Assembly: GCF_001969385.1 (NCBI RefSeq)
Contig: NZ_CP014796.1
Coordinates: forward strand, 1,257,501-1,321,500
Direction: 5' to 3'
Length of the DNA stretch: 64,000 nt
Origin: Salipiger profundus
GTDB lineage: Bacteria; Pseudomonadota; Alphaproteobacteria; Rhodobacterales; Rhodobacteraceae
The notes beneath the pieces were generated by a model that was not told the DNA's origin, did not search any database, and saw only the letters and a program-made list of their open reading frames with translations. Shown here piece by piece: positions 41,274 through 52,732 of this stretch (the stretch's first letter is position 1; each line of letters opens with the position of its first letter). Position numbers and translations under genes: made by a program.

Positions 41274-41938
41274 TCCGCCGCCACCGTGTCGAAACGCAGC
41301 TCCGAAACGTAGCCCTCCGGATCGCCACCGACCTTCGGCGCCTCGGCCACGAGGCTCACGTACCAGCCGGGCACCGCCTCGGACATCGTGACACGCATCT
41401 CGAGATCACCGAACCCCTGCATCCGGTCGCGGTTCGGATCGTCGGAAAACGGACGCAGCGTGACCGTGCGCACCGGGCGCATCTCGCCACCGATCCGGGC
41501 CTCACCCTCCTCGATGTCGGCGGGACGGACCAGCGCCTCCTTCACCCGGTTGCGGATGTAGAAGGGAGAGCCCCCGGCGGTCTCGGCCATGTCGCGGATC
41601 ACGCTCTCGTAGAAGTACATGATCATCGGGTTGCCGACGCTCGCCGGAAAGCTGCCGAGGTTGCGGTGCTTGCCGTCCTGCAGGAACTGCAGGTTGGCGA
41701 GCACGGCCTCGCCCTCGGTGAACGACAGCGCGATCTCGCCGGTGTCGCGTTCCGCGGCTTCGGGCTTGGCGGCATTGGTCACGGTGCGGGTATAGTGCAG
41801 CACCTCGTCGCGCCGAACGTCGTCGAGCGTGCCCTCCTTGAACAGCAGGTCGTAGGTCTGCGTGGCCTCCGTCGTCGCCGCCGCCGCGGGCAGGGCGAGA
41901 CAGGCCACCGCCGCCATCAAAGCCAATGTCTTGCGCAT
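41270..41938 (-). CDS. Exported protein of unknown function
   Basis: A 222-residue exported protein with leader cut near AAAATTEA. The mature part looks beta-rich (YDLLFKEGTLDDV; RTVTLRPFSDDPNRDRMQGFGDLEMRVTMS) with a helical middle (MYFYESVIRDMAETAG). No cysteine or named motif stands out. It is coupled to the small cysteine-containing protein downstream and separated from the sensor kinase gene by a GC-rich repeat. Context suggests the quinoprotein relay group. Confidence 0.75.
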   Translation of the reverse strand: MRKTLALMAAVACLALPAAAATTEATQTYDLLFKEGTLDDVRRDEVLHYTRTVTNAAKPEAAERDTGEIALSFTEGEAVLANLQFLQDGKHRNLGSFPASVGNPMIMYFYESVIRDMAETAGGSPFYIRNRVKEALVRPADIEEGEARIGGEMRPVRTVTLRPFSDDPNRDRMQGFGDLEMRVTMSEAVPGWYVSLVAEAPKVGGDPEGYVSELRFDTVAAE

Positions 41939-42061
41939 GTGTAGAATCCTCCCTGACGCCAGCCTATTCCCCCCACCACGGCTGTCATTGCCGACTTTTG
42001 TCGGTGCCCGCCAGACGCGCCGCGCCCGGCGTTTCTTCTGGCCGGAAATATCCCGGGGGGT

Positions 42062-42081
42062 CCGGGGGGCTGGCCCCCCGG
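42062..42081. repeat. GC-rich palindromic intergenic repeat
   Basis: CCGGGGGGC (42062-42070) pairs with GCCCCCCGG (42073-42081) across two bases; the stretch from about 42040 reads like the GC-rich intergenic repeats I recall from Rhodobacterales genomes (GGAAATATCCCGGGGG type). It lies 19 bases past the stop of the hybrid kinase gene and may end transcription. Confidence 0.6.
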
Positions 42082-42100
42082 CCCGACGCGCGAGGGGGTC

Positions 42101-44338
42101 TCACTCCGCCGCCGCCTCTTCCGGCGCCTGCCAGCGGATCTTCCACTCGATGAGCGGGCGCAGCCGCGACAGCTGCACCGGTTTCGTCAGCACCGAGAAC
42201 CCCTCGCGCGCGCCGGTCTTCAGAAGCTCGTTGCTGCGGTCGGCGGTGATCATGATCGCCGGCACCCGCACCCCCGACAGCGCGCGCACCGCCGCGATGG
42301 CGCGGTCGCCGGTGTCGCCGTCGTCGAGCTGGTAGTCGGCGAGGATGATGTCGGGCGGCATCCCCATGTCGCGGACGTGGCGCAGCGCCTCGGCGGTCGA
42401 GCCCGCCGCCAGCACGCTCGCACCCCATTGCTCGAGCTTGCCGGTGAAGGCGAAGAGCACGTCTGGATCGTTCTCGATCAGCAGCACGATGTGCGACATC
42501 TCGTAGTCCTCGACAGGCGTCCGGTCGCAGCCCTCCTGCGCACCCGGGGGCCGACCGGCGGCAATCTCCATCTCGATCGAGAACACCGAGCCGCTGCCCG
42601 GTTTCGAGCGCACCCGGACCTTGTGCCCGAGATGCCGGCAGGTGCGGTCGACGATCGACAGCCCCAGACCGACGCCAGAGCCCAGCGGCACGTTCTCGGC
42701 GCGGGCGAACTCCTCGAAGATCCGCTTCTGGTCCTTGCGCGAGATGCCGACGCCGGTGTCCCAGACCTGCAGCTCGACCCGGTCACCCCGGCGCCTGCAG
42801 CCGACCAGCACGCGCCCGCCGGCGGGGGTGTACTGGATCGCGTTCACCATCAGGTTCTGGATCGAGCGCAACAGGTAGACCGGGTCCGAGCGCACGAAGA
42901 CCATGCTTGGCACCACGTCGAGCTGCACCCCCTTGCGCTGCGCCAGCGGTGTCTGGTCCTCCCAGACGCTGCGCATCAGCGTGCCGAGGCACACGTCCGA
43001 GGGCGTCAGCGCCCGGTCGGCGCTTTCCAGCCGCGAGATGTCCAGCAGCGAGTGCAGCAGCTGCTCGATCGAGGCGAAGGAGCCGTCGAGCCGCTCGACC
43101 ATCGGCGCAAATCGGGTCTCGGCGGCGCTGTCGCGCAGCGTGGCAATCAGCAGCTTCGCGGCGTTGATGGGCTGCAGCAGGTCGTGGCTCGCCGCCGCGA
43201 GGAAGCGGGTCTTGGACGACACCGCCGCCTCGGCGCGTTCCTTGGCCAGCCGCAGCTCGTCCTCGACGCGGGCCATCTCGACGAACTGCTCGCGCAGCTG
43301 GGCGTTGGCGCGGGTCAGCTCGGCGGTGCGTTCGGCGACGCGGTTCTCGAGCATCTCGGTCGCGCGGGTTTCCAGCGTCACGTCCTTGAGCTCGAGCAGC
43401 ACGCCGCCGTCTGGCAGCCGGTGCGCGTGCAGGTCCAGCATCCGCCCCGTGGCGTGGCGCACCCGGCGGCGCAGGCGGCCCTGCCGCTCGAGCCGGTCGA
43501 GCCACTGCGCGATTTCCAGCGCGCCGGCCTCGGTGATGATCTCGTGGCGGGCGACGAAATCCAGCAGCCGCTGCAGCTCGGTGCCCTTCTGCAGCATCGT
43601 GTAGGGCAGCCCGAGCAGCTGCCGGAACTGCTGGTTGTACATCATCACCGCGCCCTCGGGAGAGAAGGTGCACACCCCCGAGGTCATGTTCTCGAACACC
43701 GCCTGCAGGTAGTCGGCCTGCGCGTCGATCAGGGTTTCCTTTTCCGACCGGTTGCGCCGGACGATGGCGGTGATCTCGGTGAGCAACAGCACGAGGTTCT
43801 CGGAACTCGTCCGCTGCAGGTTGATCTGGTACCAGCGGTCGCCTGCCAGCTCGAACACCAGCGACACGACCGAGGCCCCCACCCGGCTGCGCCGCGCCTG
43901 CGCCAGCGCCACGTCGAAATTGCCCTCGACGGTGACGAGATGGCGGCTCTCGGACATGGCGGCAAAGCAGTCCTCGACCGACAACCCGCGCTGCAGCCGG
44001 GCCGAGATGTCGGGCAGCAGCCGCAGGAAGATGTCGTTGCCCACCTCGAGCCGTCCGCCGGTGAACAGCGCCACGCCGCCGTCCATCGCCGAGAGCGCGT
44101 CGGCGAGGTTCTTGCGCATCCGCTCGCTGTCATCGCGGGCGTGGCGCAGCTCGTCGGTGGTACGTTCGAGATCGCGGGTCTTGGCCCAGACCTGCGCCTG
44201 CAGCGCGATGGCCGACTGAAAGGCGCCATAGGCCGAGCTGCCGACCTCGTGCTGCCGGTTGGCGCGGCGCATCAGCGCGTCGATGATCTTTGCCTGCCGG
44301 GCGACCTGTTGTTCGAGCGGCTCCTCGGGGTCGATCAT
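42101..44338 (-). CDS. Cytosolic PAS hybrid histidine kinase with C-terminal receiver
   Basis: A 745-residue hybrid kinase with no membrane segment. Order: coiled coil (about 5-85), a first PAS-like region (85-195), a second PAS (205-325), a coiled linker, HisKA with H385 (ASHDLLQPINAAK), HATPase (N-box NLMVNAIQYTPAGG; VWDTGVGI; GSGVGLGLSIV), and a receiver domain (about 625-735, ILADYQLDD). The 'SHDLLQP' group includes kinases controlling alcohol and C1 oxidation, such as FlhS of Paracoccus and ErcS-type kinases of Pseudomonas. It is coupled to the FIST gene (ATGA). The signal is likely cytosolic, possibly formaldehyde-related. Confidence 0.9.
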   Translation of the reverse strand: MIDPEEPLEQQVARQAKIIDALMRRANRQHEVGSSAYGAFQSAIALQAQVWAKTRDLERTTDELRHARDDSERMRKNLADALSAMDGGVALFTGGRLEVGNDIFLRLLPDISARLQRGLSVEDCFAAMSESRHLVTVEGNFDVALAQARRSRVGASVVSLVFELAGDRWYQINLQRTSSENLVLLLTEITAIVRRNRSEKETLIDAQADYLQAVFENMTSGVCTFSPEGAVMMYNQQFRQLLGLPYTMLQKGTELQRLLDFVARHEIITEAGALEIAQWLDRLERQGRLRRRVRHATGRMLDLHAHRLPDGGVLLELKDVTLETRATEMLENRVAERTAELTRANAQLREQFVEMARVEDELRLAKERAEAAVSSKTRFLAAASHDLLQPINAAKLLIATLRDSAAETRFAPMVERLDGSFASIEQLLHSLLDISRLESADRALTPSDVCLGTLMRSVWEDQTPLAQRKGVQLDVVPSMVFVRSDPVYLLRSIQNLMVNAIQYTPAGGRVLVGCRRRGDRVELQVWDTGVGISRKDQKRIFEEFARAENVPLGSGVGLGLSIVDRTCRHLGHKVRVRSKPGSGSVFSIEMEIAAGRPPGAQEGCDRTPVEDYEMSHIVLLIENDPDVLFAFTGKLEQWGASVLAAGSTAEALRHVRDMGMPPDIILADYQLDDGDTGDRAIAAVRALSGVRVPAIMITADRSNELLKTGAREGFSVLTKPVQLSRLRPLIEWKIRWQAPEEAAAE

Positions 44339-45492
44339 GCGAACTCCCTCCGCGGCGGCTCGAAGAAGGCGACCCCCACGAAGGTCTGGTTCACGTGCAC
44401 GCCGCAATGCTGCTCGCCGTAGGTGTTGAACCCGACGACACGGCGGCGGCGGAAGATCTCGCTCACCTCGCCGGTGAGCTGCTTCTGCTCGATCTCGAGC
44501 TTGCGCAGGACGCAGTCGAAGCCGAGCACGAAGTCAGGCTGCCCGTCGCGGCCGTCGCGCACGTCGAGCTCGGCCTCGAGGGTCTCGATGATCTCCTTGC
44601 CGCGCCCGAGCGTCAGGATCAGCCCGTCGTCGATCGCGCCCAGGAACGAGAGCGCATGCGCGCCCGGCGCGTCATGCACCGCGCGCACGTGGTAGTTCAT
44701 GTTCTGCCGCACCAGCATCGGGTTCTCGGCAAAGACCTGCGGCGACAGCTGCTCGACCGGGCAGCCGACGATGCGCGCGTATTCCAGCGCCGCCGGCGCG
44801 CCGTTGATCTCGAGCACCAGCCGCTCGTCGGGGATGGCGTTGGTCACCACCATCTGCCGCTCGGTCGGCAGGAAATGGTCGAAACCGAGGCCACGGAACT
44901 CGAGGTCGGTCTCGAGCAGCAGCAGCAGCGCGGCGTTGGTGTGGAACTGTCCATCGTGCAGCACGAAGGTCTCGCGGAAGGCAAGGTTGTCGCCCGCCGA
45001 GCCACCGAATACCGGCACCTCGCCAAGCGCCGCCTCGAGCGTGGCGACCAGCAGATCCTCCTGTTTCGACAGCCCGTCGGCAAGGATCAGCGCCAGCCGG
45101 TTCCAGCCGGCCGTGCGCTGGAACTGCGCGGCGTGGCTGCGGACCTGCCGGGCGATGCCCTTCATCGACATCGGCTTGAGCGGCGCGATCAGCATCGAGG
45201 CGCAGCGGAAGTGCGCGCGCGGAAAGGCGAGCAGCAGCAGCGCCTCGGTCTCGTAGCCTTCGGTGGTGATGGTGCCTGCCGTGGTGCAGCCGAAGACCGG
45301 CACGCCCCCGGCGCCCGCGTCGAGCGCAGCGGCCACCTCGTCGAGCGACAGCCCGTCGGGCACCAGCGCCAGCAGGAAACAGGTGTCGTCGAGGTCGACG
45401 GCGCGCAAAGCCTCCTCGACCGCCGCTTGGGCGCTCGTCTCGCGCGAGACGGCGATTCCGACGTATCTGGGCGCCGCCCCTTCCATCGCCAT
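44335..45492 (-). CDS. FIST-domain sensor protein
   Basis: A 385-residue protein with FIST_N (about 35-220) and FIST_C (about 230-365) domains, a family proposed to bind small ligands such as amino acids. Motifs include VPVFGCTTAGTI, ALILADGLSKQEDLLV and VPVFGGSAGDN. The FIST gene lies between a response regulator and a hybrid kinase, starts 6 bases after the regulator stop and overlaps the kinase start by ATGA. It could supply the input signal to the kinase. An alternative ATG at 45486 is two codons shorter. In Paracoccus, flhSR lies with a third gene; equivalence is my inference. Confidence 0.87.
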   Translation of the reverse strand: MAMEGAAPRYVGIAVSRETSAQAAVEEALRAVDLDDTCFLLALVPDGLSLDEVAAALDAGAGGVPVFGCTTAGTITTEGYETEALLLLAFPRAHFRCASMLIAPLKPMSMKGIARQVRSHAAQFQRTAGWNRLALILADGLSKQEDLLVATLEAALGEVPVFGGSAGDNLAFRETFVLHDGQFHTNAALLLLLETDLEFRGLGFDHFLPTERQMVVTNAIPDERLVLEINGAPAALEYARIVGCPVEQLSPQVFAENPMLVRQNMNYHVRAVHDAPGAHALSFLGAIDDGLILTLGRGKEIIETLEAELDVRDGRDGQPDFVLGFDCVLRKLEIEQKQLTGEVSEIFRRRRVVGFNTYGEQHCGVHVNQTFVGVAFFEPPRREFA

Positions 45493-45497
45493 TCCGG

Positions 45498-46223
45498 TCA
45501 GTGGCTCAGGAATGCCTGCGCATCGGCCTCGCCCGTGCCCATCGCCGTGGCCGGCTGCGCGCTTTCCACGAGCACCGCCGCCTGCGTCCGGTTCTGCACG
45601 CCGAGCCGCCGCAGCAGCGCGGTGATATGCGCCTTGACCGTGGCCTCGGCGAGCGACAGCTCGTAGGCGATCTGCTTGTTCGGCTTGCCCGCGCAGATCA
45701 GCTTCATGATCTTCTGCTGCTGCGGGGTCAGCTCGGCGAGCTTCGGGTGGGCCTCCTCGATCCGGTCGTCTGGCAGCTCGGTGATGCTGGTGCCCCGGTA
45801 GCCGGAATGGACGTATTTGCCGCCGCCCGCGATGTCGCGCAGCGCCTGCCGCAGCACCTGCGACGAGGCGTCCTTGGGCAGGAAACCGGCGGCGCCGTCC
45901 TCCATCAGCGCCTCCACCACCTGCGCCGAGGTCAGCGACGAGATCACCAGGATCGGCGCGTCGGGAAGCGCGGCCCGCAGCCGCTTGAAGCCCGAGATGC
46001 CGCAGACGTCCGGCAGCTTCAGGTCGAACATCACGAGATCGGGCGCAAAGCCGCTGTCGACCAGCTCGAGCGCCGCCCCGAGCGTCTGCGCCTTCTCGAC
46101 GCGCGCCTCGGGAAAGGTGAGCTGCAGCGCGGCGGCGAGCGCATCGCTGTAGAGCGGATGGTCGTCCACGATCGCGACAGAACGTATCGCACCCTGCGAC
46201 GGGGTGTCGGTCATGTCTTTCAT
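45498..46223 (-). CDS. LuxR/NarL-family response regulator
   Basis: A 241-residue response regulator. The receiver domain has the acidic pocket (IVDDHP) and phospho-acceptor D67 (LVMFDLKLPD); the C-terminal LuxR helix-turn-helix spans about 165-225 (ELTPQQQKIMKLICAGKPNKQIAYELSLAEATVKAH). Similar NarL-type regulators (FlhR, AgmR/ErbR types) activate alcohol- and formaldehyde-oxidation genes. It starts the three-gene module; ATG at 46223 has a GGGAGGA site. Probable targets are xoxF and the adhI operon, though no binding site is identified. Confidence 0.9.
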   Translation of the reverse strand: MKDMTDTPSQGAIRSVAIVDDHPLYSDALAAALQLTFPEARVEKAQTLGAALELVDSGFAPDLVMFDLKLPDVCGISGFKRLRAALPDAPILVISSLTSAQVVEALMEDGAAGFLPKDASSQVLRQALRDIAGGGKYVHSGYRGTSITELPDDRIEEAHPKLAELTPQQQKIMKLICAGKPNKQIAYELSLAEATVKAHITALLRRLGVQNRTQAAVLVESAQPATAMGTGEADAQAFLSH

Positions 46224-46345
46224 TGAAATGTCCTCCCGCCATAAGGTTAGCGCAGGAAATTTCGTTCGCGCAATGGTGTTGTCGGGGGCGGACCCCTCCG
46301 GCGGGTTTCCGCGGGGCCGGCCCCCGGTGCCTGCCCGTCCCCGGT

Positions 46346-46972
46346 CTAGCGCAAAACGCCTTTCTGCTTGGCCACATGGGTAGCGATGAGATCCATCAGC
46401 GGCGGCGACAGGCAGTCGTAGGGCTCAAGCCCCAGTTCCCGCAGGCGGCCGCGGATCTCGTCCATGCGGTCCGGGTCGACCCCCGATTCGATGATCGACG
46501 ACACGAAGGCCGCGAATTCCGCCGGCGCCCAGCCGGTCTGCGGCGACAGTTCCGTGTGCACGAAGTCGAGCCCGTGGAACGGGTGGCCGGTGTCCTCGAT
46601 GCGGCCATACATGTGCACCCCGCAGCCCTTGCAGGCATGGCGCTGGATGGCGGCCGAGGCGTCTACGACCTCGAGCTTGTCGGCGTTCTCGGTCACCTTG
46701 AGCTTGTCGCGTCCGACCACCGCGACCTGGCTGAAGATCGCGCCCTCGGGCTTCCAGCATTTCGTGCAGCCGCAGACGTGGTTGTGGGCGGTCTGCGCCT
46801 CCAGCACGACCACCACCGGGTCACTGCTGCACTTGCACTTGAGCGAGCCGCCCGAGAACCCCGGAGTCGCCGGCTTCACGCCGTTGTCGACCTGGGGATG
46901 GATCTTCACGTGGCTGTATTTCGGCGCGGCGGTCTCCTCCTCGCCGCCGAAGAGCTTGTCGAGTATTCCCAT
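46346..46972 (-). CDS. gfa: S-(hydroxymethyl)glutathione synthase (glutathione-dependent formaldehyde-activating enzyme)
   Basis: A 208-residue zinc protein of the Gfa family. Cysteine ligands are C46 and C48 (CKC), C67, C69 and C72 (CGCTKC), and C114 and C117 (HACKGCGVH). Gfa is reported to promote formation of S-hydroxymethylglutathione from formaldehyde and glutathione, the substrate of AdhI at 15482-16609; its catalytic role is debated in the literature. It lies 122 bases upstream of nothing on the same operon: the response regulator gene starts before it and reads away at 46223. Full family length. Confidence 0.93.
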   Translation of the reverse strand: MGILDKLFGGEEETAAPKYSHVKIHPQVDNGVKPATPGFSGGSLKCKCSSDPVVVVLEAQTAHNHVCGCTKCWKPEGAIFSQVAVVGRDKLKVTENADKLEVVDASAAIQRHACKGCGVHMYGRIEDTGHPFHGLDFVHTELSPQTGWAPAEFAAFVSSIIESGVDPDRMDEIRGRLRELGLEPYDCLSPPLMDLIATHVAKQKGVLR

Positions 46973-47100
46973 TGCTGTTCCTCCTCCAAGGGTCGCCCCC
47001 TTCCCAGGACGCCCTGCGCGTCAGGGTGACGCCACGGCCGGATTCGGGCAATGCAGCCGTAAGTATCGGGCCATGCGGGCCCGCTTCTGCCGGGATCGGC

Positions 47101-47748
47101 TCAGCTTCGGCCGGGGACCGATGCCGCGAGCAGCGCCACCACGGCCTCGGGCGGCAGACCCGCGTCGACCCCGACGGTCGTCAGCCCGGGAAACGGCGGT
47201 CGCTCCGGAAGCGGGCCATCCGAAACCCGCAGGAGCCACAGGTCGTGCCGCGCGGAGAGCGCCGCCAGCCGCGCCGAGAGCCCGGCACCGGGCATCTCGA
47301 ACCCCGAGGCGATTACCAGCCGCACTCCCGGAGGCTCGTCGTCGAGCGGCACGAGATCGCGGGTCATCGGCGGATCGTCGAGCCGCCCCGCAAGCGCCAG
47401 CGCGGCAGCCGCGTCATGCGCCCGCACAAGTCCGGCGATGATCCGGTCCATGGTTTCGGCGCCGGCCCCGGGCGCCACCGTCACGGGCGCCCCTGCCCCG
47501 AGGGTCAGCAGCGCCACGTCTCCGCCCGCGTCGACCGCCTGCCAGCCGAGCAGCACCAGCGCCTCGGCGGCGGCCACCGAACGGAACGCCCGGCTGCGGC
47601 CGCAGAGCATCGACGGCCGCATGTCCGCGACCAGCAGCGTGACCGGCGCGGCGTCGGCCCGCCCGCCGCCGGAGCGCGCCACCTCGCGCAGCGCCGCGAG
47701 CTCGTGGCGGCGCAGGGTCGCGCCGGGAACGTCCAGCGCGGCGGTCAC
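47101..47748 (-). CDS. DUF58-like (von Willebrand A-type) protein, short
   Basis: A 215-residue protein with a vWA/DUF58-like core (VTLLVADMRPSMLCGRSRAFRSVAAAEALVLLGWQAVDAGGDVALLTLG). The GTG at 47748 is chosen because GGAGG lies 5-6 bases before it; the longer reading frame upstream is not family-like. Full DUF58 proteins carry an RRIDW motif before the vWA core and are about 300 residues, so this one is short. DUF58 proteins (MxaS in methanol operons) normally work with a MoxR ATPase, which is absent here. Role uncertain. Confidence 0.6.
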   Translation of the reverse strand: MTAALDVPGATLRRHELAALREVARSGGGRADAAPVTLLVADMRPSMLCGRSRAFRSVAAAEALVLLGWQAVDAGGDVALLTLGAGAPVTVAPGAGAETMDRIIAGLVRAHDAAAALALAGRLDDPPMTRDLVPLDDEPPGVRLVIASGFEMPGAGLSARLAALSARHDLWLLRVSDGPLPERPPFPGLTTVGVDAGLPPEAVVALLAASVPGRS

Positions 47749-47902
47749 GCGGACCTCCACGGGTGCCGGCAACCGGCATGTTCTGCGGCCCGGGTCATGG
47801 CTCCTCACGATTTGCGATACGGGTGCCGCCCAGTCTACCCGAGCGCCCCGGACCCCGGAACACAGACCCATGTCCTAAGACTGTCTACGACCCCGACACA
47901 GG

Positions 47903-47937
47903 ACGCCGCCGGCCCGGAGAGCCCGGACCGGCGGCGT
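47903..47937. terminator. Hairpin after gcvP
   Basis: ACGCCGCCGG (47903-47912) pairs with CCGGCGGCGT (47928-47937) around 15 bases, 31 bases past the gcvP stop on the minus strand. It probably ends the gcv operon. Confidence 0.65.
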
Positions 47938-47968
47938 TTGCATGTCATCGCGATGTGGATGCCGCGCC

Positions 47969-50818
<2,850 letters not shown>

Positions 50819-50884
50819 GTCGATCCATCCGGTCTCTGCGGTGACCGCGCGAGACCATCCCCCGCGTCACCTGTGCGTTAAGAT

Positions 50885-50935
50885 CTCACGCCCTGCCCGC
50901 CCCGCCGCATGCGGGCGGCGAGGCAGGAGCGTGAG
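50885..50935 (-). other. Stem-loop between gcvH and gcvP
   Basis: CTCACGC (50885-50891) plus CTGCC (50893-50897) pair with GGCAG (50922-50926) plus GCGTGAG (50929-50935), with further GC-rich pairing inside. In the direction of transcription it lies between gcvH and gcvP, where it could attenuate, protect or process the message. No T-run follows. Confidence 0.6.
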
Positions 50936-50967
50936 CCGTTCGGGGCGCGGGCCGTGGCCCGCAGGTC

Positions 50968-51324
50968 TCAACCGATGAACTTCTTGTAGGCGGCTTCGTC
51001 CATGAGCCCGTCGAGCTCGGACATGTCCTCGATCGTCATCTTGAAGAACCAGGCGTCGCCCTCGGGGTCCTCGTTGACCTTGCCGGGGTCGTCGACCAGC
51101 GCCTCGTTGACCTCGACGATCTCGCCGTCGAGCGGCGCGAGGATGTCCGAGGCGGCCTTGACCGACTCGATCACCACGATCTCGTCGTCCTTGCTCACGG
51201 TGCCCGGGTCGGGCAGTTCGACGAACACCACGTCTCCGAGCTGCTCGGCGGCGTGCGCGGTGATGCCCACCACGACGACGTCATCCTCGACCCGCAGCCA
51301 TTCATGTTCTTCGGTGAATTTCAT
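50968..51324 (-). CDS. gcvH: Glycine cleavage system H protein
   Basis: A 118-residue H protein, the lipoyl shuttle of glycine cleavage. The lipoylated lysine is in [11 protein letters not shown], within the characteristic beta-hairpin; [10 protein letters not shown] opens the protein and [12 protein letters not shown] is near the end. Full family length. It starts 18 bases after gcvT and shares its riboswitch control. Confidence 0.97.
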   Translation of the reverse strand: MKFTEEHEWLRVEDDVVVVGITAHAAEQLGDVVFVELPDPGTVSKDDEIVVIESVKAASDILAPLDGEIVEVNEALVDDPGKVNEDPEGDAWFFKMTIEDMSELDGLMDEAAYKKFIG

Positions 51325-51342
51325 GTCGCTGTTTCCTTCCTG

Positions 51343-52479
51343 TCAGCGCTTGTAGCTCTGTTTCACGAAGGGCAGCGCGACCACCTCGACCGGCAGTCGC
51401 TTGCCCCGCACCTCGCCGTAGAACCGCGTGCCCGGCGTGGCACTGTCATTCGGCACATAGCCCATCGCCACGGGCCCGCCCACCGACGGGCCGAACCCGC
51501 CCGAGGTGACACGGCCCACCGGCGCACCGCCCTCGGCGGTCTCGAAGAGCGGCACGCCCTCGCGCATCGGCGCCCGGCCCTCGGGCTTCAGGCCAACGCG
51601 CAGCGTATCCGCACCGGTGGCAATCTCTGCAAGCACCTTTTCCGCCCCGGGAAAACCGCCGGCGCGGTCGCCGTCGGCGCGGCGCACCTTCTGGATCGCC
51701 CAGACCAGCCCGCCCGCAACCGGCGTCGTCGTCTCGTCGAGATCGTGGCCGTAGAGGCAGAGCCCGGCCTCGAGCCGCAGCGAGTCGCGCGCGCCAAGGC
51801 CGATGGCCTCGACCTCGTCCATCTCGAGCAGCGCGGTGGCGAAGGCCTCGGCACGGGCGGCGGGAATCGAGACCTCGAAGCCGTCCTCGCCGGTATAGCC
51901 CGACCGCGAGATCCACAGGATCTCGCCGTCCCAGTCGTGCGCGGCGCTGTCCATGAAGCGCATGTCGGCCACACCGGGCACCAGACGGGCCAGCGCCGTC
52001 TCGGCCTCGGGGCCCTGCAACGCCAGCAGCGCGCGGTCCTCCAGCACCTCGATCTCGCAGCTTTCGGAGAGATGGGCGCGCATATGCGCGATGTCGGCCT
52101 GCTTGCAGGCCGCGTTCACCACGAGGAACAGCGCGTCGTCCCAGGGCGCATTGGCGATCATCAGGTCGTCGAGGATGCCGCCCGCGTCGTTGGTGAACAG
52201 CCCGTAGCGCTGGCGACCGGGCTTCAGGCCCAGCACGCTCACCGGCACCAGCGTCTCGAGCGCGGCGGCGGCATCGGCCACCTCGCCGGATTTCGGGTGC
52301 AGCATCACCTGCCCCATGTGGCTCACGTCGAAGAGCCCGGCGGCGGCGCGCGTGTGAAGATGTTCCTTCATCACGCCCAGCTTGTATTGCACCGGCATGT
52401 CGTAGCCGGCGAAGGGCACCATCTTCGCGCCGAGCGAAAGGTGCAGGTCATGTAGTGGCGTGCGGTCAAGCTCGTCCAT
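51343..52479 (-). CDS. gcvT: Glycine cleavage system T protein (aminomethyltransferase)
   Basis: A 378-residue T protein that moves the C1 unit from the H-bound aminomethyl group to tetrahydrofolate, yielding methylene-THF and ammonia. Motifs include FAGYDMPVQY, DVSHMGQV near residue 50 and SRSGYTGEDGFEV. First gene of the operon; the ATG at 52479 follows the glycine riboswitch by about 80 bases, but the ribosome site (AAGGGA) is distant, consistent with regulated initiation. Confidence 0.96.
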   Translation of the reverse strand: MDELDRTPLHDLHLSLGAKMVPFAGYDMPVQYKLGVMKEHLHTRAAAGLFDVSHMGQVMLHPKSGEVADAAAALETLVPVSVLGLKPGRQRYGLFTNDAGGILDDLMIANAPWDDALFLVVNAACKQADIAHMRAHLSESCEIEVLEDRALLALQGPEAETALARLVPGVADMRFMDSAAHDWDGEILWISRSGYTGEDGFEVSIPAARAEAFATALLEMDEVEAIGLGARDSLRLEAGLCLYGHDLDETTTPVAGGLVWAIQKVRRADGDRAGGFPGAEKVLAEIATGADTLRVGLKPEGRAPMREGVPLFETAEGGAPVGRVTSGGFGPSVGGPVAMGYVPNDSATPGTRFYGEVRGKRLPVEVVALPFVKQSYKR

Positions 52480-52560
52480 GCGCGTCTCACATCCCTTGTT
52501 CCCGGATGCGGCGCCTTGGCCTGACTCCGGGCATTTCCGCGCGGCCGGATTGCCACGCCT

Positions 52561-52720
52561 GAAACGCCCCCTCTGTCCGTCAGCCTGAGATCGTTATCCC
52601 TTCGGCGGGCACCATGTCGGCGCCACTCTCCAGAGTCAGTTCACCGCGACGGTCCTTTTGGCCTGAGAGTTTCCGGGGCGGTTGCTCCTTCGGCACCGGC
52701 AAGGCCGGTTCTCCCATCGC
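52561..52720 (-). ncRNA. Tandem glycine riboswitch
   Basis: Read on the minus strand, this leader contains two glycine-aptamer signatures in series: GCCGAAGGAGCAA with CTCTCAGGCCAAAAGGACCG, then a linker with CTCTGGAGAG, a second GCCGAAGGGATAA, CTCAGGC and GGACAGAGGGGG. This matches the gcvT riboswitch class, in which glycine binding usually turns on gcv expression. It ends about 80 bases before gcvT, leaving room for an expression platform. It begins 12 bases after the stop of the Rrf2-like gene, so the promoter probably lies inside or before that gene. Confidence 0.93.
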
Positions 52721-52732
52721 GATGAACAGACG

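Noticed and set aside
42377..44422. Open frame of about 681 codons on the plus strand over the hybrid kinase
   Set aside because: Antisense of a kinase with complete H, N and G boxes; no independent evidence.
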